Below, piece by piece: positions 23,645 through 30,152 of a DNA stretch of 30,152 bases; positions within the stretch are counted from its first letter, which is position 1; each line of letters begins with the position of its first letter. Under the pieces are notes generated by a model, which saw nothing but the letters and a program-made list of their open reading frames with translations, did not search any database and was not told the origin of the DNA. Both the position numbers and the translations under genes were made by a program. The stretch spans positions 1 to 30,152 of the forward strand of contig DATFYM010000138.1 in the NCBI GenBank assembly GCA_035315065.1. Reading direction: 5' to 3'. This stretch comes from DATFYM01 sp035315065 (lineage in GTDB: Bacteria > Acidobacteriota > Terriglobia > UBA7540).

Positions 23645-24619
23645 ATGTACAACTCCTTCTACAAGTTGGCCCGCAGCCCTTTCGAGATGAGCCCGGATCC
23701 TTATTTCCTTTACCCTACCCCTAAGCACCACGAGGCCTTGGCAGGGCTGTACTACGGGATCAAAGCTCGTAAGGGTTTCATGGTCCTGACGGGCGAGGTC
23801 GGAACCGGCAAAACGCTGGTGGTCCGTTGCCTGTTGGACCTGCTGGACAAAAAGCGCGTGGGCTATGCCTATGTTTTCAACACCCTGCTCTCGAGCCGGG
23901 AGTTCCTGCAGTACCTGGTGGACGATCTCGGCATTGATCATCCGGCGCCCTCCAAAAGCAACCTGCTGATTCAGCTTAACCGGCATTTGATCAGCCGGTA
24001 CCGCCAGGGCCTCATAACTTTGCTGGTGGTCGACGAAGCGCAACACCTGACGGTGGAGGTTCTGGAAGAAATCCGATTGTTAACCAATCTGGAAACACCG
24101 CACGGCAAGCTCCTGCAAATCATGCTGGTCGGGCAGCCGGAGCTTGATGCTAAGCTCGAGTCCCATGAACTGCGACAACTCAAGCAACGAGTGGCGCTGC
24201 GATTTCATCTCCAGCCGCTCACGTTGGAGGAGACGCGTGCTTACGTCCAGCGCCGCGTGAACCTGGCCGGAGGCGGCGCGGAACTCTTTGCTCCACAAGC
24301 TCTGGATGGCGTGTTTCTCTATTCTCGGGGGATCCCCAGGCTTATTAACACGCTCTGTGACAACGCCCTGGTTTCCGCCTTCTCGCTCGGAGTGGCGCAG
24401 GTGCTTCCGGATTTGGTGGAGGAAGTGGCTCGTGATCTTCAACTCCAGAAGGACGGTGCGAACCTTGGCGTCAACCACCGGGAGCCGCCGCAAGAGAGCG
24501 CGGCTCACGAGAGAGAGAAGGGACTCCTAACCGAGGGAACGGCTGTTCCCTTGGCGCCGGGCGGCAACGGGGAAATAGTAGGCAGGGCCGTTCCGTCTCT
24601 GAGCGAGGGGAACAAATGA
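23645..24619 (+). CDS. ExeA-type AAA ATPase of the exopolysaccharide locus
   Basis: P-loop ATPase of 324 residues, like the ATPases that accompany Wzz-like proteins in exosortase/EPS loci and ExeA of type II secretion. The start MYNSFYKLARSPFEMSPDPYFLYPT is the family hallmark. Walker A GEVGTGKT is at 50-57 and Walker B LLVVDEAQ at 126-133, with a C-terminal lid (GIPRLINTLCDNAL). The last 35 or so residues (from about SAAHEREKG) are low-complexity and overlap an imperfect GGAACGGC inverted repeat, so the tail may derive from a repeat. One base follows the Wzz-like gene; ATGA overlap with the kinase gene. Confidence 0.9.
   Translation: MYNSFYKLARSPFEMSPDPYFLYPTPKHHEALAGLYYGIKARKGFMVLTGEVGTGKTLVVRCLLDLLDKKRVGYAYVFNTLLSSREFLQYLVDDLGIDHPAPSKSNLLIQLNRHLISRYRQGLITLLVVDEAQHLTVEVLEEIRLLTNLETPHGKLLQIMLVGQPELDAKLESHELRQLKQRVALRFHLQPLTLEETRAYVQRRVNLAGGGAELFAPQALDGVFLYSRGIPRLINTLCDNALVSAFSLGVAQVLPDLVEEVARDLQLQKDGANLGVNHREPPQESAAHEREKGLLTEGTAVPLAPGGNGEIVGRAVPSLSEGNK
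24532..24600. repeat. Imperfect GAGGGAACGGC inverted repeat at the end of the ATPase gene
   Basis: GAGGGAACGGC at 24532-24543 and GCCGTTCCGTCTC near 24587-24599 are inverted over a spacer of about 44 bases. The segment encodes TEGTAVPLAPGGNGEIVGRAVPS-type sequence with a repeated T/R-AVP element, unlike the preceding ATPase fold. Confidence 0.5.
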
Positions 24620-25473
24620 GCCGAATCTTCGATGCCTTGCGCCGTTCTGGGGGGGAGCAAGCTCCCAGGACTTTCAGCCGCGCGCCCGGCGAGGATGTTT
24701 CCTGGCGGGATCTTGTGGAATCCCTCGAGACGAGGGCGGCGAATTCTGAGAATGTAGGAAGGGTTCAGTGCGTGCTGGGCCCGGAGAACCGCATTGTAGC
24801 CCACACCATCAAACAGGACCCCGGCGCCGAGAAGTTCCGGCTTCTCGCTCACCGCCTCCTGCAACTGCGCCAGCGACGGCCGCTAAGCCGGCTGCTGGTG
24901 GCCAGTTCGTCGCCCAAAGACGGGAAGACGGTGGTCGCCGTGAACCTGGCGGCGACTTTCGCTCGCACGTCGGCCCGCGTGGCTCTGATTGATGCCGACA
25001 TGCGCCAGCCAGGCGTTGGTCGCGTTTTGGGGATTCCCGCTATGCCCGGCTTGGCCGACTACCTGGAAGGCCGCGTTGAACTCGGGGCGGCGTTCAAGAT
25101 TGCAGAGCCGTTAGGAGTTTACTACGTCTCGGCCGGTCAGGGGTCGGGCAATCCGCTGGACCTGCTGCAAAGCCCGCGGATGGACGAGTTGATGATGTAC
25201 GCGACGGAGACATTCGACTGGGTGGTCTTCGACTCCCCTCCGCTCAATCCGTTCGCGGACGCCCAACACCTGGCCAGTGTCACGGACGGCGTCCTTCTGG
25301 TGGCCCGCGCCGAAAAGACGCAGAAACAAGCGCTGAAGCAAAGCCTGGCAGCGCTCGACGGCACTCATGTGGTGGGTGTGGTATTCAATGCGTGCGGCGA
25401 GGCGCGGTACGACCACTACTACTCCTACTACCGAGAGTCCCCGGCCGCCAAAGGCCGCCGCGCGGGCTCGTAA
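24616..25473 (+). CDS. BY-type tyrosine autokinase (CpsD/Wzc C-domain) for exopolysaccharide
   Basis: Cytoplasmic tyrosine kinase of 285 residues that would control the Wzz-like polymerase partner. It begins MSRIFDALRRS, usual for stand-alone kinases of this type. Walker A variant SSPKDGKT is at 98-105, Walker A' VALIDADMRQP at 122-132 and Walker B VVFDSPP at 203-209. A C-terminal tyrosine cluster (Tyr265, 268, 269, 271, 272) serves as autophosphorylation tail. ATG overlaps the ATPase stop by four bases. No glycosyltransferase, flippase or polymerase follows directly; those functions must lie elsewhere. Confidence 0.92.
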   Translation: MSRIFDALRRSGGEQAPRTFSRAPGEDVSWRDLVESLETRAANSENVGRVQCVLGPENRIVAHTIKQDPGAEKFRLLAHRLLQLRQRRPLSRLLVASSSPKDGKTVVAVNLAATFARTSARVALIDADMRQPGVGRVLGIPAMPGLADYLEGRVELGAAFKIAEPLGVYYVSAGQGSGNPLDLLQSPRMDELMMYATETFDWVVFDSPPLNPFADAQHLASVTDGVLLVARAEKTQKQALKQSLAALDGTHVVGVVFNACGEARYDHYYSYYRESPAAKGRRAGS

Positions 25474-25581
25474 GATCGGTGGGCTGCCAGTGGGCAGGCG
25501 CAAGGCCCGGTCGTTCTCACACCATGGTCATTCTCTTTGATTCAACTTGAGTTGAAGAGCTTAACGCCCGGCACTCGGCGG

Positions 25582-25687
25582 CTATTGAGCCTCGCACAAT
25601 ACAGTTACAGGCCCTGCTTCTCTGACGGGCCGCAACATAGGGTCTTGAGAAGCACAGTTGTCACTCTATTATGCGAGGCTCAATAAG
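25582..25687. mobile_element. MITE-like element with 20-base terminal inverted repeats
   Basis: CTATTGAGCCTCGCACAATA (25582-25601) is repeated inverted at 25667-25687 with one or two differences. The 65-base interior has a further inverted pair GCTTCTC/GAGAAGC. No coding sequence. Size (about 106 bases) and clean termini look like a miniature non-autonomous element; no target duplication could be defined by eye. Confidence 0.55.
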
Positions 25688-25695
25688 TCCTCGGG

Positions 25696-25862
25696 TTCAT
25701 TAGTACGGCCACGTATTTCCTGACCCCTCACCCGGCGCTTCGCGCCACCCTCTCCCCAAGGGAGAGGGCTGTAAATCAAAGAGAAACTTCCCTCTCCCTT
25801 GGGGAGAGGGTGGCGCGAAGCGCCGGGTGAGGGATCATGTCACATGTTACTGTACTAATGAA
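25696..25862. mobile_element. 167-base palindromic MITE-like element with perfect 44-base arms
   Basis: Terminal TTCATTAGTAC (25696-25706) is exactly inverted at 25852-25862. Inside, 25725-25768 and 25790-25833 are perfect 44-base inverted repeats rich in CCCTCACCCGGCGCTTCGCG and CCCTCTCCC, around a 21-base A-rich loop. Perfect arms imply recent arrival or gene conversion. It ends 14 bases before the ATG of the phosphodiesterase-like gene, where the ribosome-binding site is poor, so it may affect that gene's expression. Confidence 0.75.
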
Positions 25863-25876
25863 ATCGAGCACTAAGG

Positions 25877-27091
25877 ATGACCACGACTGGTGAGAAGCAT
25901 CTCTCGGTGTTTGTTTTGATCGATGCTCTGGGATGGAGGTTCCTTCAAGGCCGCCGATTCCTTTCCGATCTGTGCCCCTATCGGGTGCCGATGCGCACCG
26001 TCCTCGGCTTCTGTTCCGGCGCCATCCCCACCATCCTGACGGGCGTTCCGCCCGCGCTGAACGGTCACTGGAATCTGTTTTACTTTGATCCCGAAGAATC
26101 GCCGTTCCGCTGGTTACGCCGGTTTGGCTTCTTGCCTCGCCGGCTTCTCGATCATCCGGTCACCCGCAAGCTGGTGGAGGAACTGGGACGCCGTGCGCTC
26201 GGCCTGGGGTCAAACTTTGAGTGCAGCGTTAGCCCGAGACTTTTGCCGTGGTTCGACTGGATTGAAAGGCGCAACATCTACGATCCCGACGGGATCGCGG
26301 GCGCGCGGTCGATTTTCGACGAGTTAGCGGCAGACGGGATTCCTTATCGTGTTTATACTTACCACCGGCGGAGCGATCGGGATATCCTGACCCGGGCGAA
26401 GCACGATCTTGAGGCGAGTGACGCCCGCTTTTTTTTCCTTTACCTGCGTGAATTGGACCGCCTTTTCCACACCCATGGTCACGATGAGAAAGAACTGGAC
26501 TCGCGCTTGGCGTCTTACGAGGACCGTCTGCGCGAATTGTTTCTGACCGCCCAACGGCGTGATCCGGAAGCCGTGTTAGCTGTATTCTCGGATCATGGGA
26601 TGACTCCCGTCGAGAATACTTACGACTTGGCCGGCGACATCGACCGGCTGGGCTTTGCCATGCCGGAGGACTACCTGGCCGTTTACGACCCAACGATGGC
26701 CCGGTTTTGGTTTTTCCGCGGCAGCGCCCGCGCCAAGATCGCGGGCTGCCTGCGCGGGGAGTCCTGCGGCCGCATTCTGAGCGAGGACGAGCTTCGTGAT
26801 TTGGGGATCCTGTTTCCTGACCGGCGGTACGGCGAGTTGATCTTCCTGCTGCATCCCGGCTGGCTGCTGGCGCGGAATGATTCCAACAAGCCCGGTCGCA
26901 TGCCCGCCGGCATGCATGGGTACCACCCCGACGATCCGTATTCCGACGCCGTTTTCTTTAGCAATCGGTCCCCATCGAAGGAGGTTCGCGCCCTCGCCGA
27001 CGTTTACCACGTGATGCGGGAAGCCGCGGCCGGCGGCTGTGCCGAGGGGCTGGGGACTAGGGACAAGAAGAGGTCGAGAGTCGAAAGTTGA
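25877..27091 (+). CDS. Type I phosphodiesterase/nucleotide pyrophosphatase-like hydrolase
   Basis: Alkaline-phosphatase-superfamily enzyme, 404 residues, apparently cytoplasmic (no signal peptide). Metal/nucleophile motifs in order: Asp16 in VLIDALGW, a nucleophile candidate Ser47 in GFCSGAIPTILTG (Thr52 is an alternative), ELDRLFHTHG near residues 190-199 with metal ligands, SDHGM near 238 and MHGYHPDD near 345. The substrate is unknown; nucleotide-sugar or lipid-linked phosphodiester cleavage would suit the neighbourhood (inference). The C-terminal KKRSRVES is translated palindromic repeat, with the stop codon inside the arm. The start ATG 25877 lies 14 bases after a MITE-like element and has only a weak ribosome-binding site. 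Confidence 0.85.
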   Translation: MTTTGEKHLSVFVLIDALGWRFLQGRRFLSDLCPYRVPMRTVLGFCSGAIPTILTGVPPALNGHWNLFYFDPEESPFRWLRRFGFLPRRLLDHPVTRKLVEELGRRALGLGSNFECSVSPRLLPWFDWIERRNIYDPDGIAGARSIFDELAADGIPYRVYTYHRRSDRDILTRAKHDLEASDARFFFLYLRELDRLFHTHGHDEKELDSRLASYEDRLRELFLTAQRRDPEAVLAVFSDHGMTPVENTYDLAGDIDRLGFAMPEDYLAVYDPTMARFWFFRGSARAKIAGCLRGESCGRILSEDELRDLGILFPDRRYGELIFLLHPGWLLARNDSNKPGRMPAGMHGYHPDDPYSDAVFFSNRSPSKEVRALADVYHVMREAAAGGCAEGLGTRDKKRSRVES

Positions 27092-27207
27092 AAGTTGAGA
27101 GTTGAGAGTCGACGACAGGGAGGAAGCCCTTGAAGACTTTATGGCAGCGGGCACAGAACCTTGCTTCTTCCACTCTCGACATTCAACTTTCGACTCTCGA
27201 CTTCTTC
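27066..27207. repeat. GTCGAAAGT-family palindrome between phosphodiesterase and dehydratase genes
   Basis: Arms 27066-27101 and 27172-27207 are inverted, with about 33 of 36 positions matching, built from GTCGAGA/GTCGAAAGT/TTGAAAGT words. The loop (about 70 bases) contains GGGCACAGAACCTTGC, a sigma-54-like motif with an 11-base spacing. The left arm provides the stop codon of the upstream gene. Confidence 0.85.
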
Positions 27208-27247
27208 GAATGAGGTGTTACGCAACTCTACGGAGAGGACGAAAACG

Positions 27248-28231
27248 ATGAAAAGTGTGCTGGTCACAGGCGCGTGGGGATTCATCGGCAGCTACTTCTG
27301 TAAACTCGCGCTGAGAAGCACGGACTGGAAGTTGACGGCGTTTGGCCGGGCCGGGAGTTCGAGAAGCGAGAGCCGATTGGCGGAGCCTGATTGCGAACGT
27401 TCGCTCTTGAGGATCAAGGGGGATTTGACCGACGCCTCGTCGCTTTCCGGAATATGTGAGGGGATCGATTATGTCGTTCACTTCGCCGCCAAGACGTTTG
27501 TGGACCACTCAGTCGTCGATCCGAACCCCTTTATTCAGTCCAACGTCGTGGGCACCTACAACTTGCTCGAGCAGGCGCGCAAATACCCGGTCGAGCGGTT
27601 CATCCAGGTCTCGACGGACGAAGTTTATGGCTCCATCGCCGAGGGGGCCTACCATGAAGATTCCCGCTGCAATCCCACCAATCCCTATGCGGCGACGAAA
27701 GCTGCCGCCGACTCGCTCGCCGTGGCTTATCATCACACGTACGGGCTGCCGGTGATAATCACTCGCACCGAAAACAATGCCGGGCCCTACCAACATCCGC
27801 AGAAAGTGTTTCCGGCTTTCGTCCAGAGGGCTCTCGCAGGGGAGAAACTCTCCGTGTACGGGGACGGCAAACATGTTCGGCAGTGGTTGCACGTTGAAGA
27901 TCACTGCCGGGCGATTATGATGTTGCTGGACCGCGGCACTCCGGGTCACATTTATCACATCGCGGGGAATTATGAGCTGGCGAACATCGATCTGGCAAGA
28001 GCCATTCTGCGGGTTATGGATGGTTCCGATGTGGTTTTTCCCGGGAAGGGCCATCCCTTCGAGCAGCGCATGACGTTCATCGACGATACGCGCATTCGTC
28101 CCGCCCACGATCGAAGGTACGCTCTCAATTCCGAGAAGATACGAGCGCTGGGTTGGCGGCCGCAATTCGGCCTGAATCAACTTATTGAGGAGGCCACCCA
28201 TTGGTACGTTGACAATCGATGGTGGTACTAG
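27248..28231 (+). CDS. RmlB-like NAD-dependent sugar-nucleotide 4,6-dehydratase/epimerase
   Basis: Extended short-chain dehydrogenase of 327 residues acting on nucleotide sugars. The NAD-binding GAWGFIGS motif is at 8-15. The catalytic region STDEVYGS near 123 carries the Asp-Glu pair of 4,6-dehydratases, and the YxxxK dyad is in NPYAATKAA near 150. NNAGPYQHPQKVFP and VYGDGKHVRQWLHVEDHCRAI closely follow dTDP-glucose 4,6-dehydratase. Start ATG 27248 has GGAGAGG upstream; an earlier in-frame ATG (27161) begins in translated repeat. It could feed deoxysugars to the nearby exopolysaccharide system or a lipopolysaccharide. Exact substrate (dTDP- or UDP-sugar) is not certain. Confidence 0.88.
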   Translation: MKSVLVTGAWGFIGSYFCKLALRSTDWKLTAFGRAGSSRSESRLAEPDCERSLLRIKGDLTDASSLSGICEGIDYVVHFAAKTFVDHSVVDPNPFIQSNVVGTYNLLEQARKYPVERFIQVSTDEVYGSIAEGAYHEDSRCNPTNPYAATKAAADSLAVAYHHTYGLPVIITRTENNAGPYQHPQKVFPAFVQRALAGEKLSVYGDGKHVRQWLHVEDHCRAIMMLLDRGTPGHIYHIAGNYELANIDLARAILRVMDGSDVVFPGKGHPFEQRMTFIDDTRIRPAHDRRYALNSEKIRALGWRPQFGLNQLIEEATHWYVDNRWWY

Positions 28232-28278
28232 CGAGCAGGTTGCTGAAAAACCCTCGTTGGGCTTTCGTAGAGGCCGGC

Positions 28279-28734
28279 ATGGACAAACCAGTGCGGATAC
28301 GGCGGGTCGAGCGGGGCGATGCAGCACATTGGGAACGAATGCGTCAGACACTCTGGCCGTCACCTCCCGGTGAGCATGCCCAGGAGATCGCGTCGTTTTT
28401 CAGCGGCGATCGGAGCAATCCTGCCGAGGTGCTGGTTGCGGTGGACGATTCAAGCCGCGCGGTCGGCTTCGCTGAAGTTTCGATCCGGCCATACGCCGAG
28501 GGCTGTTACTCCGGCCGCGTCGCGTACCTCGAAGGCTGGTTTGTGGACGAAGCCAGCCGTCGAAAGGGAGTGGGAGCGGCGCTTCTCAACGCCGCTGAGG
28601 AGTGGGGGCGGGCTCAAGGTTGTACCGAGCTTGGGTCGGATACCGAAATCTGCAACCTCGACAGCGCGGCAGTTCACCGTGCGCTGGGCTTCAGCGAGAT
28701 GGAGCGGATCATCTGTTTCAGGAAGACGCTGTGA
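28279..28734 (+). CDS. GNAT acetyltransferase resembling aminoglycoside 6'-N-acetyltransferase
   Basis: Acetyl-CoA-dependent N-acetyltransferase of 151 residues. Similarity to chromosomal AAC(6')-I enzymes of the Ic/Iz type runs through the protein: MRQTLWPSPPGEHAQEI near the N-terminus, FAEVSIRP, VAYLEGWFVDEASRRKGVG (acetyl-CoA loop) and the tail LGSDTEICNLDSAAVHRALGF ... FRKTL. Start ATG 28279 with GAGG just upstream; the open frame begins earlier (28219) without a ribosome-binding site. It could confer low-level aminoglycoside acetylation, or acetylate an amino sugar of the neighbouring pathway. Family assignment is from memory of motif patterns. Confidence 0.82.
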   Translation: MDKPVRIRRVERGDAAHWERMRQTLWPSPPGEHAQEIASFFSGDRSNPAEVLVAVDDSSRAVGFAEVSIRPYAEGCYSGRVAYLEGWFVDEASRRKGVGAALLNAAEEWGRAQGCTELGSDTEICNLDSAAVHRALGFSEMERIICFRKTL

Positions 28735-28790
28735 ACGGTTCGAGTTTGTGTGAGCCGTCTCTAAGCAACCTGGTGGCGAGAGGAGCGAAG

Positions 28791-29321
28791 ATGAGTTTTG
28801 ATGAGGCAGTTGATCGTGAGCTTGAATGGCACCAGCCGGAGGTTCTGCGCCGTTTTTATCAACTGACATCCGACGAGCGCGAGGTTGCGACGCTCCGCTT
28901 CGAGAAACTTTGTGGCTCCCTGGCAACCGGGGAATACGGTCAGCGCCACTGGACATTCAAGAGGACGGGCTTCCTGTCCCCGAAGGTTTCGGTCCGTGAG
29001 GCAGGCTCGGAGACGGACGTCGCACTATTCACCCCGAGCTGGACGGGCAGCGGTTGGGTGGCTTTTGCCTCAGGGCGCCGTTTCCAGTTGGGAAAGAGGA
29101 GTTTCTGGGGAACGGAATGGGTTTTCAAGACGGAGGACGGGAGCGACGCGGTTTCTCTCTCTGGTCCGCATGGCCTTTTCAAGGCCGGCGGCAGCGCGCG
29201 GGTAGCACCATCTGCGGCTGGTTTGCCTGAGACCCCGGTGATGCTTCTGTTGATTTGGTACTTGCGAGTGTTGATGCACGAGGATGAAAGCGCAGCAGCC
29301 GTCGTCGTCGCTTGTGGTTAA
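28791..29321 (+). CDS. Tubby/scramblase-like beta-barrel protein with C-terminal hydrophobic helix, function unknown
   Basis: 176 residues. After a helical N-terminal third (DEAVDRELEWHQPEVLRRFY) come short beta strands with evenly spaced aromatic and Gly residues (HWTFKRTGFLSPKVSVREAG, WVAFASGRRFQLGKRSFWGTEWVF). This recalls the LURP-one/scramblase fold of bacterial proteins of unknown role. A hydrophobic segment (VMLLLIWYLRVLM) lies close to the C-terminus and may be a membrane anchor. Start ATG 28791 is supported by AGGAG six bases upstream. It follows the acetyltransferase on the same strand after 56 bases. The fold suggestion is an impression only. Confidence 0.7.
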   Translation: MSFDEAVDRELEWHQPEVLRRFYQLTSDEREVATLRFEKLCGSLATGEYGQRHWTFKRTGFLSPKVSVREAGSETDVALFTPSWTGSGWVAFASGRRFQLGKRSFWGTEWVFKTEDGSDAVSLSGPHGLFKAGGSARVAPSAAGLPETPVMLLLIWYLRVLMHEDESAAAVVVACG

Positions 29322-29322
29322 A

Positions 29323-29342
29323 GCCCAATACAGCTCTTGGGC
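29323..29342. terminator. Possible hairpin terminator between convergent genes
   Basis: GCCCAA (29323-29328) and TTGGGC (29337-29342) form a 6-bp stem with an 8-base loop right after the upstream stop; GAGTTGTTTTC follows, a modest T-rich tract. It lies between convergent genes and might act for the plus-strand one. Confidence 0.35.
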
Positions 29343-29377
29343 GAGTTGTTTTCAGTTAATTTGAGGGTCGCGACGAG

Positions 29378-30139
29378 TCATCCGCCACTCGGCGGATTGA
29401 GCTTCTGCCAAGCCGTGATTGCACTTTCTTGGGTCGTGGCATCCACGGGATCAATCAGCTTTCGTGTTTCGGATGGAATGTCGTCGATCTTGCCCAGGTC
29501 GGCTCGAATGGACTTTTGCGCTTCGGATGCTGACTTCTGCTGTTCGTTGAACTGGTTGTCGAGATGGATGCGGCAAACAGCGCGCGCCAGTTCATATTCC
29601 CGCCAATTCGGTTCCCGGGACCCGTCGCGAATCCGGATAGCGTCATTCAACAGGTCTAGCGCGCGGCTCCACTCAGCTTTAGACGCCGCGGAATCCTTCG
29701 GATCTTTCTTCCTTCCCATCAGAGCCAAAGCATACTGGCCCCGGTGGCGATGAAAGATTTCTTGTGAGTCAGCTTCCACCAAGGCCTGGAACACAGGAAG
29801 CGAGCGTTCGTTCACATCTTCGGTGGCGGGCCTCCGGTATCTCTCTGCGTCCAGGAAGATTCTCATCCTGGTGCCGGCGGAGGCCGCCTTAATGGCATTC
29901 ATCATCGCCACGCGGTTCTCCTCGTCCTTTGGATTGGGAAGCTGATTCAGCCAGCGATCGACCGCGGCCAAAGCCTCCGAGTCGTAATCCGGAGGGTGTG
30001 CGGTAACGGCCATTTCGTATCTGGTCCAGATATAGCCAAAGAGGATGCCACATGACCAAAAATATATCAGGTTAACCACTGCGTTGGCCGGGGAAGGGCT
30101 GTACAGGCCTCTGTGGAAAGGATTTACCGAGCTCGCCAC
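29378..30139 (-). CDS. Membrane-anchored protein with helical-repeat-like domain, unknown function
   Basis: 253 residues, not recognised. One membrane helix near residues 22-40 (VVNLIYFWSCGILFGYIW) is followed by a mostly helical, charged domain. Its spacing is TPR-like in places (HRGQYALALMGRKKDP, AEWSRALDLLNDAIRIRD, WREYELARAVCRIHLD), suggesting protein-protein contacts. The start is uncertain: a GTG at 30139 has GGGGA upstream, but the frame stays open to the window edge, so the true start may lie outside. It converges on the scramblase-like gene. Confidence 0.65.
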   Translation of the reverse strand: MASSVNPFHRGLYSPSPANAVVNLIYFWSCGILFGYIWTRYEMAVTAHPPDYDSEALAAVDRWLNQLPNPKDEENRVAMMNAIKAASAGTRMRIFLDAERYRRPATEDVNERSLPVFQALVEADSQEIFHRHRGQYALALMGRKKDPKDSAASKAEWSRALDLLNDAIRIRDGSREPNWREYELARAVCRIHLDNQFNEQQKSASEAQKSIRADLGKIDDIPSETRKLIDPVDATTQESAITAWQKLNPPSGG

Positions 30140-30152
30140 ATATTCCCCAAAT

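Noticed and set aside
27146..27166. Sigma-54-like motif GGGCACAGAACCTTGC before the dehydratase gene
   Set aside because: The GG-to-GC distance is 11 rather than 10 bases and the first T is missing; RpoN tolerates this poorly. Kept only as part of the loop comparison, not as a promoter.
3472..27207. CRISPR array as explanation for the iterated-word repeats
   Set aside because: Words are 7-9 bases without unique spacers, are arranged as inverted arms, and no cas genes are present.
28236..28256. GCAGGTTGCTGAAAAACCC as an insertion-sequence end
   Set aside because: The sequence resembles a common repeat end, but no inverted partner or transposase remnant is nearby.
1..30152. tRNA, rRNA or replication-origin sequences
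   Set aside because: No cloverleaf with matching acceptor/T-arm motifs, no rRNA signature and no DnaA-box cluster was recognised by eye.

Overview
The window looks like chromosomal DNA of a GC-rich, double-membraned bacterium. Evidence for two membranes is an RND efflux pump with a TolC-type exit duct, a Wza-like export protein and an outer-membrane beta-barrel. Protein style, heavy sigma-54 use and many intergenic palindromes built from iterated short words suggest an uncultured Acidobacteriota. That placement is from memory of such genomes, not from a search.

Layout. 1-5406 (minus): an OsmC-like gene, TolC-family outer-membrane factor, lipoprotein adaptor and RND pump (cut by the left edge) form a tight operon with stop/start overlaps. 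5835-6809 (plus): a sigma-54-type promoter precedes an ECF sigma factor and an overlapping zinc-finger anti-sigma factor. 7447-7688 (plus): a near-perfect sigma-54 promoter drives a 60-residue secreted lysine-rich protein. 7959-10522 (minus): a beta-propeller lipoprotein and a DAHP synthase whose interdomain linker holds an in-frame palindrome. 10989-13199: an NmrA-type oxidoreductase (minus) and a multi-pass acyltransferase (plus). 13505-14362: a higBA toxin-antitoxin module with a recognisable promoter/operator. 14327-15633 (minus): a decayed histidine kinase/response regulator pair joined by a deletion; a diverged copy of the regulator tail lies on the far side of higBA.

15768-18281 (minus) is an intact histidine kinase and NtrC-type response regulator behind a good sigma-54-type promoter. 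Divergent from it, 18812-25473 (plus) is a six-gene exopolysaccharide operon: sensor-less sigma-54 activator, Wza-like export protein, beta-barrel, Wzz/GumC-like chain-length protein, ExeA-type ATPase and BY-type tyrosine autokinase. Gaps are a few bases or overlaps. Rightward lie two palindromic elements, a phosphodiesterase-like enzyme, an RmlB-like sugar-nucleotide dehydratase, an AAC(6')-like acetyltransferase, a tubby/scramblase-like protein and a membrane-anchored protein at the edge.

Two themes recur. First, sigma-54: two activators with GAFTGA loops and three good -24/-12 sites that could join the sensor pair, the ECF pair and the secreted peptide in one regulon. Second, palindromic repeats: about a dozen elements in several sequence families sit in nearly every gap, define the ends of several genes, bound the decayed two-component system and have entered at least one coding sequence in frame. 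These repeats, and the secreted peptide under sigma-54 control, are the best candidates for something under-described.
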